From the NCBI GenBank assembly GCA_020881915.1, contig JAJFPB010000014.1, positions 186,001 to 250,000 of the forward strand: a stretch of DNA of 64,000 nucleotides, given 5' to 3'. This DNA is from Paramyrothecium sp. XJ0827. Taxonomy: Eukaryota; Ascomycota; Sordariomycetes; Hypocreales; Stachybotryaceae. The notes below the pieces were generated by a model that ran no database searches, was not told where the DNA came from, and worked only from the letters and a program-made list of their open reading frames with translations. Shown here piece by piece: positions 10,967-20,540 of this stretch (within the stretch, counting starts at the first letter, position 1; each line of letters starts with the position of its first letter). The position numbers were made by a program, and so were the translations under genes.

Positions 10967-11637
10967 ATAATATGGAAGACTCCCAAGAAGAGGATTCTAG
11001 ATCGTTCTGCTTCTTGCCAGAAGATCGAAGTTCTGGGAGTTTTGGAATTTTCTTTTATTGTTACAGAATGATACTTTCTTGCCGCGCTGAATATCTTCAC
11101 CACACTACCGAAAACTACAGTTAAGAGAATTATAACTATAGCTGGCGTTCTCTCCCTCGAGACTCCAATCGCCCGTTTATCTGTGCCAGTAAGCTTCCTA
11201 GTACATGAATGAATGACATGCTTCTCTGTAGAAAAGCTCTGACTCGATCTTATTGATAATCCGCATAGAGTGATCGCGGACAAATCGCACGATGCTGCTT
11301 GGAACTGCTTTACCAACTGCTTAGGGTTGCGCGGGTGGCAATTCCTCTTCTCGGTGTCCAATATCTGGATCATGTATATGACTAAAAGACCAAGCTCCAG
11401 CTCTTTTTCTGGGGCCCCTTGGAATCCTGCTCTCTTACTCGTGAGGGAGCTCATTACATCGCGCCGACGCATTCGGAAGTACACCTGACGTATAGCAGGG
11501 AATGACACACCTATGAAAGCAATCGAAGGTTCCAACTGACACGGATTGCAAAAAGTGTGCCCCCAGCTAGCAACTACAAAGGCATGAAACGCGACAGGGC
11601 ATATCCGTAACCTGTGATATATCAGAACGCAGCTCAT
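10825..11637 (-). CDS. Unrecognised 270-aa open frame, possibly spurious or a decayed gene
   Basis: This ATG-to-stop frame is longer than expected by chance in this base composition, but I recognise no domain. It has two hydrophobic stretches (AIVIILLTVVFGSV near residue 165 and LFLGVFHIIYLF near 220) and many basic residues. Its 3' end overlaps the last exon of the SDR gene on the other strand, which argues against it being real. Confidence 0.2.
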   Translation of the reverse strand: MSCVLIYHRLRICPVAFHAFVVASWGHTFCNPCQLEPSIAFIGVSFPAIRQVYFRMRRRDVMSSLTSKRAGFQGAPEKELELGLLVIYMIQILDTEKRNCHPRNPKQLVKQFQAASCDLSAITLCGLSIRSSQSFSTEKHVIHSCTRKLTGTDKRAIGVSRERTPAIVIILLTVVFGSVVKIFSAARKYHSVTIKENSKTPRTSIFWQEAERSRILFLGVFHIIYLFRLLNVLRIRSGLQKISSAIVSFHSFTLSRAPSEVYTIGAILQR

Positions 11638-12210
11638 TGGTCATCTTGTTTTTCTTCCCAGCGCCATAGATTTTGAATCAGCCCGGATGCGATTTATTAA
11701 CATTCTGGTCCCACATTTCTTCTCGAACTACCTAGTTCTTCTTCAAGAATGCATGTGTCAAACTTATTGGATAGTCAACTCTTCCTCCAGCCGCGTCACG
11801 CGAAACTTTCTTGGAGAACCAGTAAATAACTTTCCGTTGCAACCTTAATTTAATGAATAAGCTCCGAGGCAGGTTGTCTTGTCATTGTCGGTGTAGAAAT
11901 TGAGCCGGGTCTGTCGATCCAATGTCATTGCACAATGCTTTGATAAGGACGACATGAAAATGGTCAGCGAGTTAACGCCTTATTATTCATTGCCATATTT
12001 TTGTTCTCGTATATGTTTCGGAGGTCCAATCACTTTGTGTTTCCTAGTTTCCCTCGACATCACGCACCGCCAATCAGGGTCATTCGAAACACAGTTCAAT
12101 ACTCAAAGACATGTTTTAGAAAAGGATACATAAATTGGATGATGCGATATATTATACATGCATGGGAAGGACTGTCGAAACTCCGTCTTATTGATTTTCA
12201 ATGGATACCA
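11638..12210. other. Intergenic, AT-rich, nothing recognised
   Basis: This is the 3' flank of the GH43 gene. No convincing gene, RNA or repeat is seen. Confidence 0.45.
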
Positions 12211-13692
12211 TTATTCTAGGAAGAATGTCGCACGGCTGCCATCGCAGTTCTTGTCCACGGCCGCGACTACTAGCTCATTCCCTTTTGAGACCTTGACAAA
12301 GGCATCGACTGCCTTAAACGAAACGCCAGTATCGTCAGCAAGTCCAGCAACCTGCTCAAAGCTTGTCTCATCCTTGAAAGACGCAGACTCGTCGTTGGTA
12401 GACAACACGACGAATCCTCCAGACTGTCGGAGATAATGACCCGGGCGGTCGGTGGACTCCAGGCTAACGCTGCCCTCTCCGGCGAAGCCAGGCTCCACGA
12501 TGCGGAACTGGGTAGCTGGCAATGGCGAGTCTTCTTCAGCGGCTGCATGCTCCTCATTGTGGTGGCGAATGTAAAGGTCCTCATCCGCTGCAAGTCTAAG
12601 TCTCACAGGGGTCGGGCCATCAGGGATCGGAATACCAAAGTCGGGTGTGCCATCAGCCTTCCAGTAGAGCTTCTGTACTCTGGTTCGGCGATTAGGGTCG
12701 TAAAGTGGCTCGCCGTTGATGTCACGGTAGCTGCGGCCGTGGTAAACGATCACATCATTCAAGCCATCTTCAGAGACAGTGAAGGAATTGTGACCAGGGC
12801 CCCAGTTACTGGTTTCAGCATTGCTCTTGAAAACTGGTTCCTGTGATTTCGCCCAGGAGGTGGGATCCATCAGATCGGCTGACTCGGAAGCAGTCAATAG
12901 ACCCATGCAGTAGTTGTGGTCTGTGGCACTGGCCGAGTAGGTCAGGAAGATCGTGCCGTTTCGCTTTATGACGTAGGCTCCCTCGTTCACATTGTGTCCA
13001 ATACGCTCCCAAGGCAGGTCTGGGTATGTGATGGCCACAGCGGGCAGCTTCAGGGTCCATGGGTTGATGAGAGGAGCGATGAGCAAGGCGGTGTTCTTCT
13101 GGCCCCAGGTAGGGTCTTCCTGGGCCCAGACTAGGTAGCGGACGCCGTTGGCGGTGAAAGTCGTGGCGTCGAGCGAAAAGGTGTCCCAGTTTGTCTGTAT
13201 GAGGCCCTTCTCAACCCAAGTTGCTTCTAGCGGGTTTTCGCCGGTGCCCTCGAGGACAAAGGGGCGGATGCGCCACCGGTCATCGGCGCCAACTGCAACG
13301 TAGACGTACCATTTGCCGTCAATGTAGTGGAGCTCAGGAGCCCAAATGAAGCCGGCGCCAATACCAGACGGTTTGCGGTTGAATATAACAACCTCCTCCG
13401 CGTCCTGAAGTTCCTGGATCGTTCGGGCCCTTCGGAGGATCACTTGGTCGTATGCCGGGACAGAGGCAGTGAAGTAATACCACCCATCGGAGTGCTTGAC
13501 GATATGGGGATCCGCACGTTGCAGAATCAGGGAGTTGTTGTAGCTGACGGGGGGTGACCGAATTGTACCCACAGACTCGTAGGTGCTTTCGTCCCCAGAA
13601 ACGGCAGAAGTCAGAGGTGTCGACTCCATAGGAGCGGCAGCCGTTAAGCCGACAACGAAAGTTGCAGCAAGAAACCTGAGTACGCCGACCAT
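12211..13692 (-). CDS. Secreted GH43 alpha-L-arabinofuranosidase with C-terminal AbfB (CBM42-like) domain, 493 aa
   Basis: Glycoside hydrolase family 43 enzyme expected to remove L-arabinofuranosyl units from arabinan or arabinoxylan. It is a single exon. The signal peptide is at residues 1-20 (FLAATFVVGLTAAAP). The five-bladed propeller starts with ADPHIVKHSDGWYYFTAS, with the general base Asp in ADPH. A second Asp lies in FSLDATTF, and the general acid Glu in NVNEGAYV. IWAPELHYIDGKWYVYVA is a typical GH43 blade. The last 140 residues (about 355-493) resemble an arabinose-binding AbfB fold, with GHYLRQSGGFVV and DDTGVSFKAVDAFVKVSKG. A TATA-like element lies about 85 bp upstream. The enzyme family is secure; subfamily and substrate are inferred. 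Confidence 0.9.
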   Translation of the reverse strand: MVGVLRFLAATFVVGLTAAAPMESTPLTSAVSGDESTYESVGTIRSPPVSYNNSLILQRADPHIVKHSDGWYYFTASVPAYDQVILRRARTIQELQDAEEVVIFNRKPSGIGAGFIWAPELHYIDGKWYVYVAVGADDRWRIRPFVLEGTGENPLEATWVEKGLIQTNWDTFSLDATTFTANGVRYLVWAQEDPTWGQKNTALLIAPLINPWTLKLPAVAITYPDLPWERIGHNVNEGAYVIKRNGTIFLTYSASATDHNYCMGLLTASESADLMDPTSWAKSQEPVFKSNAETSNWGPGHNSFTVSEDGLNDVIVYHGRSYRDINGEPLYDPNRRTRVQKLYWKADGTPDFGIPIPDGPTPVRLRLAADEDLYIRHHNEEHAAAEEDSPLPATQFRIVEPGFAGEGSVSLESTDRPGHYLRQSGGFVVLSTNDESASFKDETSFEQVAGLADDTGVSFKAVDAFVKVSKGNELVVAAVDKNCDGSRATFFLE

Positions 13693-16162
13693 TTTCGATC
13701 TACCGCTTCACCCACGTCGAACTTTGTAAGTAGTATGTAGGTAATGATCATCGGCTAGGGGTAGCGGTTCTTCTTTTATACTCCTTTCTCGGCTCCGGCT
13801 CAGCATGGAGCCAGTTGCATCGAACCCAGGTGCCCACGCGCTCCAACCATTCAATGCCTTGGCTACGGCTACGGTTACATGACGCTATAGGCTTCGTCGC
13901 CTCCATCGTCAATTTACGGTTTGCTCGGGGGATTAAGAGACGACAGGGCTTCGTTAAACTTGCCGCTTGTGCCAAGAGCGGAGAAACCTGGCAACCGTTG
14001 GGGAAGCGGAGCCGATCGTTAGGAACACGCGCACCAGTAACATTGCAGAACCATCCCAAGCAACATGGACCTGCCGAAAAGGACCAAGTACAAAGGCCAT
14101 CCATGGTCAAGCGAGTGTTCTTTAACTACTAGATATTGTGGGGGAACGAAGAAGGCGGGGAGAATATGGGGTTTCTTAGTCGTCGTGAGACTAGCTTTGA
14201 AGGTTGCGTCATTAAGTACACCAGAAGACAGCAGTGAAATGTTTAGCATGGGGGCCCCTGTAGAGATCCAGGCCCTCTTAATACCGAATGCTGATCAGCC
14301 ACGTCGATTGTTGGCAAGTTCTTCCCCTTCCTGGTGTCTTATTGGTAGGGCTGCATTTCATGAGGCACGAGTGTGACAGTTGGACAATTAGGGGCGGCGC
14401 CACGAAAAGGTTAAATGCGCCACATACACGGATGTCATCGGGGGTTGCTGTCCAGATCAGAGACATAAATGTTGGTTCCATCTGCATCCGGAGGAAGATC
14501 AAAGTTGTGATGGTAATCGGGTGCCCATGGAGATGGTAGCCAAATTGTACATTGGCAGTATTGTTTTGCTGGCCTTGACGGATTTGACTCGGGTATGTTC
14601 CCGGTATAGAGATATGCATTATGAGCCGGAAGTTATTTCGATCTAACTGTAGATGACGACTTGTACCAGGCCTGAACTGGTTTCTACGCCGATACAAGCA
14701 GGCAGCCTCAAACAACAAAAAGGGTACTATTAGCGTGTACTTTCGACAGATGTTATAGTGTTAGCTATCGCCAGCGCGTTCAAGACCTTGATCTCTATTG
14801 CTCTCCCGAAGTAGTCAGTATGTGGCTGCCCGCCCCGCTGAATCGGGAGTGGCAGCCTTCTCACATACACATCTGCCTGTGTCTATTTTTCTGCTTCATG
14901 ACAGCCACAGCTCTCATTACCAGAACAAGAACATGGTCCTGGAATCGTAGTTCCTCGTTCGAAAGTCCAGATGGCATGCTGTAGTATCTTGAGGCAGTGT
15001 CATTCCTCGGCCAGGATGTCCAATGCCGCCTTGCTCCAGGCCAGCCCGATGGGTGCGCCCACTATATGAATGAGTGTACGGCGAGTTCACTTTCCAATAA
15101 ACAGAGCTTACATGGTGAGCCTAATACAACCATCGGAGTTGGAAAGCAAACCTACTTGTGACTTACAGTGCTACCAAAATTCCGTTCGACGAGAAAAGAG
15201 TCTCGTCGTCGAATATAAGGCGCGCGAGTGAGAGTGTGCCGCGCAAGCTTGGGTTTCGCATTGCGGTATCACTCCATGTTCGGCAGATTTTTAAGGCATG
15301 TTGAAGATCTTATAAGCCTTCTTGAAGAAACACTCGTGGTAACATGTATACCAAGGTATGGTTCCCAAAGTTATGAGAGCTTCAAAGGCGAGTTCGATAC
15401 GAAAATAAGGGAAAATTTCACGAGTATTGAGAATTTACTCAAGATAGTCATTGCAGGCTCTCAAATTAGATTCGGCTTGGCTATTATCGATCAAGCAAAT
15501 GTCATTTCCTCTGCTAATCGTTCTAGGGCATGCGAAACAAAGGAAGCTTACCTCCTGGGGTTTTCACATTTAGATACCACCGATGGTGGCGGCATAGGCT
15601 GTTGAATCACCACGAGTATCTTATAATCAAGCATTTTCCTCATTCTCTGATTCCATAAACTAATTGTCAAACTCCCTTTTATGGTTTGGAAAATATTTCT
15701 TCGGTGTGGTCTAAACTTTCAGTTTGGAGCGGTCGGTCAACACACCCATGCCGATCCTTTTTCAGCTGGCAGCGTTGCATGCATACGCACCAATTTTTTA
15801 TAGGCCTCTGCACGGAATCGAGCAAATTGAAAACTGTCGCGAAATACGAGACGGTCGCCTTCGCGAAAAACTGCTTACCAAGACATTTCCATCGTAGCAT
15901 GGACACCGGGAGGCAACAAGGGATTGGGCCCAGACTCGCTTGTACTACCCGATCAGGCAGTTCAAAAGTTAAAAGGATTGCCGTTTGTTCTGAGCCTGCA
16001 TGATGGGTGTTTGATTAATCGGAGTCTGGAATCAATTCACTTGAACATACATGCGGCGAATGAGTAACGCAGGTGCGAGGAAGACAATGGCTATTTAAGA
16101 AAGGGTGAACGAAGGACGCCCGAATGTCGTATTCATATACCATACAGCATAACCGTGACGAG
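13693..16162. other. Gene-poor region, about 2.5 kb, with one 125-codon frame
   Basis: It holds the divergent promoters of GH43 and GH33. A plus-strand frame at 15228-15605 (125 codons) has a helix-rich, charged stretch (YESFKGEFDTKIRENF) that vaguely recalls N-terminal helical regions of fungal STAND/NACHT proteins. I cannot assign it and it may be a remnant. Nothing else is recognised. Confidence 0.4.
13775..13780 (-). promoter_or_regulatory. TATA box of the GH43 gene
   Basis: TATAAA on the minus strand, 83-88 bp upstream of the GH43 start codon. Confidence 0.45.
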
Positions 16163-17431
16163 ATGAGGATCAATCTGCACACAAGCCAATGGCTGCAAAG
16201 CCTCCTTTTGGTCCTTGCTGGCATCAAGAGTGCATCCGCACAGGTTGATGACCCAGCTAAGGACCAGGCCGTCGTGCACGATATATATGTGCTTTTCCGA
16301 AGCGCAAATATGGCTAGCCCTGACAAGCTGTCGACAGGCATAGGCTTCCATTCATTCCGCATTCCCTCTGTCGTCACAGCCTCGTCGGGCCGCTTGATTG
16401 CTTTCTCTGAAGGGCGGCGCCTGAATAATGCGGATTACGGAGATATCAACCTCGTTTACAAACGTTCAGCGGACGGCGGGAATAGCGGCGCAACCTACAG
16501 CGACTGGGGAGGCCTAGAGGAAGTTTGGGGGAAGGGCAACGGTACCTGGGGCAATCCGACTGCAGTTGTCGATGGAAACACTATTTACTTGTTCATGAGT
16601 TGGAACGACGGCGATTATTCCCAAAGTGGCGGCGACCCCCTGCCGAATGGCTCCGTTACCAAGAAAGTTGACAAGACATGGGAAGGTCGGCGTCATTTGT
16701 ATCTCACAAGCAGCACCGATGACGGTAACTCTTGGTCAGAGCCAAGGGACTTGACACGAGAGCTTACGCCGGATAACTGGGACTGGGACGCTGTTGGTCC
16801 GGGCAGAGGCATCGTCTTGACATCCGGTGAGATCGTCATCCCCGCTAGAGAGCGCAATATCATCGGTCGCGGCAGCCCCGGCGCACGAACCTGGTCGTAT
16901 CAACTGCTCACTGGTGGACTGGCACTGGTCGGTGGCGAGGGCACTATTACGCAAACACCGGATGGCAAGCTCTACCGCAACGATCGTCCCAAGGGTGAGG
17001 CGACCAACAGCTTCTACAGACAAGTGGCTCGCGGCACATTGGCATCATTCGGTGCTTTCGCCGCGACAACCAATCTCCCCGACCCGCAGGCTGAGGCATC
17101 AACCCTTCTCTACAACCTCCAGAGCGATGACGGCCCGGCTAGGGTCCTGTTCCTCAATTCCGCCAGCCAAGGAGACCGCACCTCGATGCGCGTTCGCATC
17201 AGCTACGATGCAGATGCGGCCAAATTCAATTTTGGCCGCAGGCTGAGCGACACACCATTCTCCACAACCGTTGCGGGCACCGAAGGTGGTTATTCGAGCA
17301 TGACCAAGACAAAAGACAAGAAGGTTGGAGCACTAGTCGAAAGCAACTGGCAAAACAATGGTCGAGAGTCGCATAGATGTATTGTGTGGCGAAGGTTCAA
17401 CTTGAGCTGGATTCTCAATGGTGCGAACTGA
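16163..17431 (+). CDS. Secreted GH33 sialidase/KDNase-like exo-glycosidase, 422 aa
   Basis: Six-bladed propeller sialidase, family GH33. Fungal members known from Aspergillus release KDN or sialic acid. It has a signal peptide (LLLVLAGIKSASAQ). The FRIP motif FHSFRIPSVV carries the first triad Arg. The acid/base Asp region reads NNADYGDINLVYKRS. An Asp-box is seen in SADGGNSGATYSDW and another in STDDGNSWSEP. GEIVIPARER is a mid-propeller Glu/Arg segment, and EGGYSSMTKT carries the expected nucleophile Tyr. The single exon is full length for the family. I prefer the ATG at 16163, which puts the hydrophobic core correctly; ATG 16124 would add 13 residues. Specificity (Neu5Ac versus KDN) cannot be read from sequence. 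Confidence 0.87.
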   Translation: MRINLHTSQWLQSLLLVLAGIKSASAQVDDPAKDQAVVHDIYVLFRSANMASPDKLSTGIGFHSFRIPSVVTASSGRLIAFSEGRRLNNADYGDINLVYKRSADGGNSGATYSDWGGLEEVWGKGNGTWGNPTAVVDGNTIYLFMSWNDGDYSQSGGDPLPNGSVTKKVDKTWEGRRHLYLTSSTDDGNSWSEPRDLTRELTPDNWDWDAVGPGRGIVLTSGEIVIPARERNIIGRGSPGARTWSYQLLTGGLALVGGEGTITQTPDGKLYRNDRPKGEATNSFYRQVARGTLASFGAFAATTNLPDPQAEASTLLYNLQSDDGPARVLFLNSASQGDRTSMRVRISYDADAAKFNFGRRLSDTPFSTTVAGTEGGYSSMTKTKDKKVGALVESNWQNNGRESHRCIVWRRFNLSWILNGAN

Positions 17432-18315
17432 GGTTAATAGGTATCTAAACTGTCTAGGAAAAGTTTTTGAGTTGAGTACCTGATTCCAGACCTCGTGAAG
17501 CCATTTCCACGATGACGAGAACGATTTGGGAATGCATTCTACTGAGATGGCAATCTAAAGATAGTAGTCCTGGAATATATGGCGACTTGCAGGCCGTTGC
17601 AAACGTTATCATACAGGCTCTGTGGCCCTGGCCGAGAAAGGCAGGTCTGCGAATACCACGGGCATTTCGCTCCTACAGGCTGGTTTTGATGACAAGACCT
17701 GAGGATTTGCTCTGGCCACAGTATTTATCATACTGGAACACGCAGCAAAGAGGGTATGGTACTTAATGAGGTTATTTTATTCTATGAACATCCATGATTG
17801 AGTAAATCTCAGTCCTTTTCATTTACAAGCTCGAGATCATTTCATCCGGAATTTGTGGGCAGTGCTCCAGTAGCGAAAGGTAATCAACTAAAACAGGGGC
17901 CTGTCCGTCCTTAGGGATCCGCCATGATGGGTCTTATAGCGAGCTATTGACAGGATTTACAGGTACAATATGGAATCCCCGGGCCACTGGCTCCTTCACG
18001 GTCACCAAAAGTTCAATTCAAAAGTTCCCTCACTCATTCCAGTTACAGCCACCTGCCAAATTTGGACGCAGATTAGTTGGAGGGATTTCAAGGATGCTTT
18101 CTCAATCACTGTTTCACATCGTTTTGAGCATTAGTTTGCGAGAATTGCTCCGTTCACGGCTTTCTGTGTGCCAATCATATCCACTGGAGCCCCTACCACT
18201 CCAGAGCCCTCACGGTACCTTTGCAGAATTTTGCGGCCATTAACAGGGACCAATTTCTCGGGATTTTTTAAAAGTGCGCCGGTGCCCGGACGTGAGATAC
18301 TATCATAGTGCCGCG
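17432..18315. other. Intergenic between GH33 and kelch genes, nothing recognised
   Basis: Only short plus-strand frames occur (17512-17766, 17947-18243), without domain likeness or splice support. It includes the kelch gene promoter. Confidence 0.45.
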
Positions 18316-19368
18316 ATGCCCCTATCATTGTCAATACTGTCCATCATGAGCGTCTTACTCAAGTTCATGGCCGTCTCGGCTATCGTGCCTCTAGCAATGG
18401 CAATAGATGCCTGCAAAGGTACATGGACCACGCTTGCTCCCATTCCAATCATCCCACGACAGGAAAACTCAGCTGTCGCTATCAACTCCACAACTCTTGC
18501 CGTGCTCGGCGGGCTCAAAGCAGTGGGCTCAACCTGGAACAACACTGGGCTCCTGACATACTACGACATACCAAGTGACACTTGGATCGAAGGCCCGGAG
18601 CTGCCCATCGGTCTCAATCACCCTAATGCCGCTGCCCACAACGGCAAAATATATCTCCTTGGTGGCTTGGCCGAAACCGCATCTGGCCCGTGGACAGCCG
18701 TGCCAGATGTATGGGCCCTTGACCCAGTCTTGGGAAAGTGGGATAGCTTGACGCCTTTCCCGGAGGGCAGTGAGCGTGGTGCCTCCGTTGTAGGTGTCTA
18801 TGGGGATAAGATATTCATTGCTGGCGGATTGCGCTCTCTAGATTTTGTCCCTGGCGGCGCCCACGTCGCCGTGGATACCGTGTCGGCCTATGATACCGCC
18901 ACCAACGACTGGATCTCCTATCCGAGGGCGGCTCTTCCCGTGCCCAAGGACCACGCTGCTGGCGGAGTCGTTGGCAACTCCTTTTGGGTCACTGGCGGTC
19001 GCCATTTGGCCGCCGGCGAAATCGTGACGAATGACGTCTTTGTTCTGGACCTCGAAGACATCGAAGCTGGATGGTCGGATCTGACCGAAATCGCGGCACT
19101 TCCAACGCCTAGGGGCGGTCACATTGCCGGTGTTGTAGGCGAACTGATATACACCTTCGGTGGAGAGGGCCTGGGTCCGAAGAATGGTGTTTTCAACCAG
19201 ACCGAGGTCCTTGACACCAGATCACGAACATGGAAAATTCTCGATCCCATGCCACTGCCTCGTCATGGTACAGTTGGGGTTGCCGTTGGCAAGGCAATCT
19301 ACATCCCTGGTGGTGGCCTTGCATTGGGAACGAGGCCAACAAACACGACGGAGATTTTCTGCCCATAA
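18316..19368 (+). CDS. Secreted kelch-repeat (galactose oxidase propeller-like) protein, 350 aa
   Basis: A beta-propeller built from kelch motifs, with no catalytic domain recognised. A hydrophobic leader (FMAVSAIVPLAMA) followed by IDACKGTW suggests secretion. Kelch blades are seen as repeated hydrophobic-GG pairs: TLAVLGGLK, IYLLGGLAE, IFIAGGLRS, FWVTGGRHL, IYTFGGEGL and IYIPGGGLA. These are spaced 45-60 residues apart with W/Y anchors (DTWIEGP, GKWDSLTP, NDWISYP, RTWKILDP), giving six blades. A Cys near each end could close the propeller. The single exon may start at 18316, 18346 or 18367. It lies between GH33 and AA9 genes. Its role is unknown; binding of a carbohydrate or protein is a guess. 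Confidence 0.8.
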   Translation: MPLSLSILSIMSVLLKFMAVSAIVPLAMAIDACKGTWTTLAPIPIIPRQENSAVAINSTTLAVLGGLKAVGSTWNNTGLLTYYDIPSDTWIEGPELPIGLNHPNAAAHNGKIYLLGGLAETASGPWTAVPDVWALDPVLGKWDSLTPFPEGSERGASVVGVYGDKIFIAGGLRSLDFVPGGAHVAVDTVSAYDTATNDWISYPRAALPVPKDHAAGGVVGNSFWVTGGRHLAAGEIVTNDVFVLDLEDIEAGWSDLTEIAALPTPRGGHIAGVVGELIYTFGGEGLGPKNGVFNQTEVLDTRSRTWKILDPMPLPRHGTVGVAVGKAIYIPGGGLALGTRPTNTTEIFCP

Positions 19369-19740
19369 CTCTTCGTAGCGAGGGCCTCAATGTCCACGAA
19401 CTCTACCCAGTGCATGCCCCGAAAACTTTCGCTTTGCTTCTGTTAGTCTCAACTGAAAAGGGTAGAGGATGGTTTCGAACGCCCTTCAGTTTGGCTACTT
19501 GCTGACATTTTCTATTGGCTTCTAACTCAGTTGTGATGGTGACACTTAGGAATATAGGAACACCAAATAAGGGGTTCTATTATATATACTCGGAAACTGG
19601 TTCAATATGCACATTGAAGATTCCACCAAGCCAGTCTTGCTAGCGAACGGCAACAATAATATGTCTGAGAAGAGAATATGCCTATCCCTGGCTCAAAACC
19701 GCAGTCATCGGATTGCCCAGTTCCATATCATAGGTGTTGT
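19369..19740. other. Convergent 3' flank between kelch gene and AA9 gene
   Basis: 372 bp without a gene. AT-rich stretches near 19570-19590 may serve transcript ends. Confidence 0.5.
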
Positions 19741-20540
19741 TCAGCCTCTCCACAGAGCAGGGCCAGGAATGACGTAGTTGGTGATTTGCCTGTAAGGGTT
19801 GAACAGAATGCCTGGGTCGGTTGACTTGTAGAGGGAAGTTCCCGGGACACCAGTGGGGTTCGCAGTTCCCGAGCCCGTCACCTTGATGTTGAAGCATTGC
19901 GGGTAGTTCTGTGCACCGTTGGCGGAGCCGGCGCCGTGCAGGGCAATGAGCTCATGTCGCAGGACGTAATTGCCAGGAGCCAGGGACTTGGGGATCGTGA
20001 CGGTCCACTTGCTACCCTTGTTGACGAATTCGGCTTGAGCCCAGGTCTGCGTAGCGTAGTCGACTATTATTGTCAGCATGTGTGGGTTATTGCAAATCGT
20101 GTCCTCAACTTACTTCCTTGCTCCTGAATCTTGACCCAGCGGAGAGCGTCAGGGCTCGCGGTCGTGCACTCGCCGCTGCACTTGGCAACGTAGGCAATGA
20201 TAGGACCATACGGATGCGGCCACTGCTTCGGAGTCCAGTCCAAGGTGAGGCTTCCACCAGCCGCCACTGTAGCGTACGCCTTGCCGGGCTTGGAGTTCTT
20301 GTGGCAGTTGATGGCCGAAGTGCCGTATGCATTGGGTTCAACGAATCCGCTGTCAAGATTCTCGGCGTACCAAGCGGCAATATCGGGAACGGACTGACCG
20401 TTCTTGATGGCGTAGTAGTAGTCAAGGAGGAAACCTTGATAACTTTTGCCGTCAGCAGTGAAGGTGGAAACATAACCGTGGGATGCGACGGTAGACGCCA
20501 GGGCCAAGAGCCCGAGGGCGGCCTTCAAGAGAGGAGCCAT
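19741..20540 (-). CDS. AA9 lytic polysaccharide monooxygenase (former GH61), 249 aa
   Basis: Secreted copper monooxygenase that oxidatively cleaves cellulose. Exons in gene order are 20540-20114 and 20063-19741 (750 nt). Signal peptide residues are 1-20 ([10 protein letters not shown]), and the mature protein begins with His (HGYVSTF), which forms the copper histidine brace. The second His is in [14 protein letters not shown]. The axial Tyr region reads [11 protein letters not shown], with family motifs [14 protein letters not shown] and [13 protein letters not shown]. Two Cys pairs are as expected. It has no carbohydrate-binding module. A TATA-like element lies about 105 bp upstream. Confidence 0.95.
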
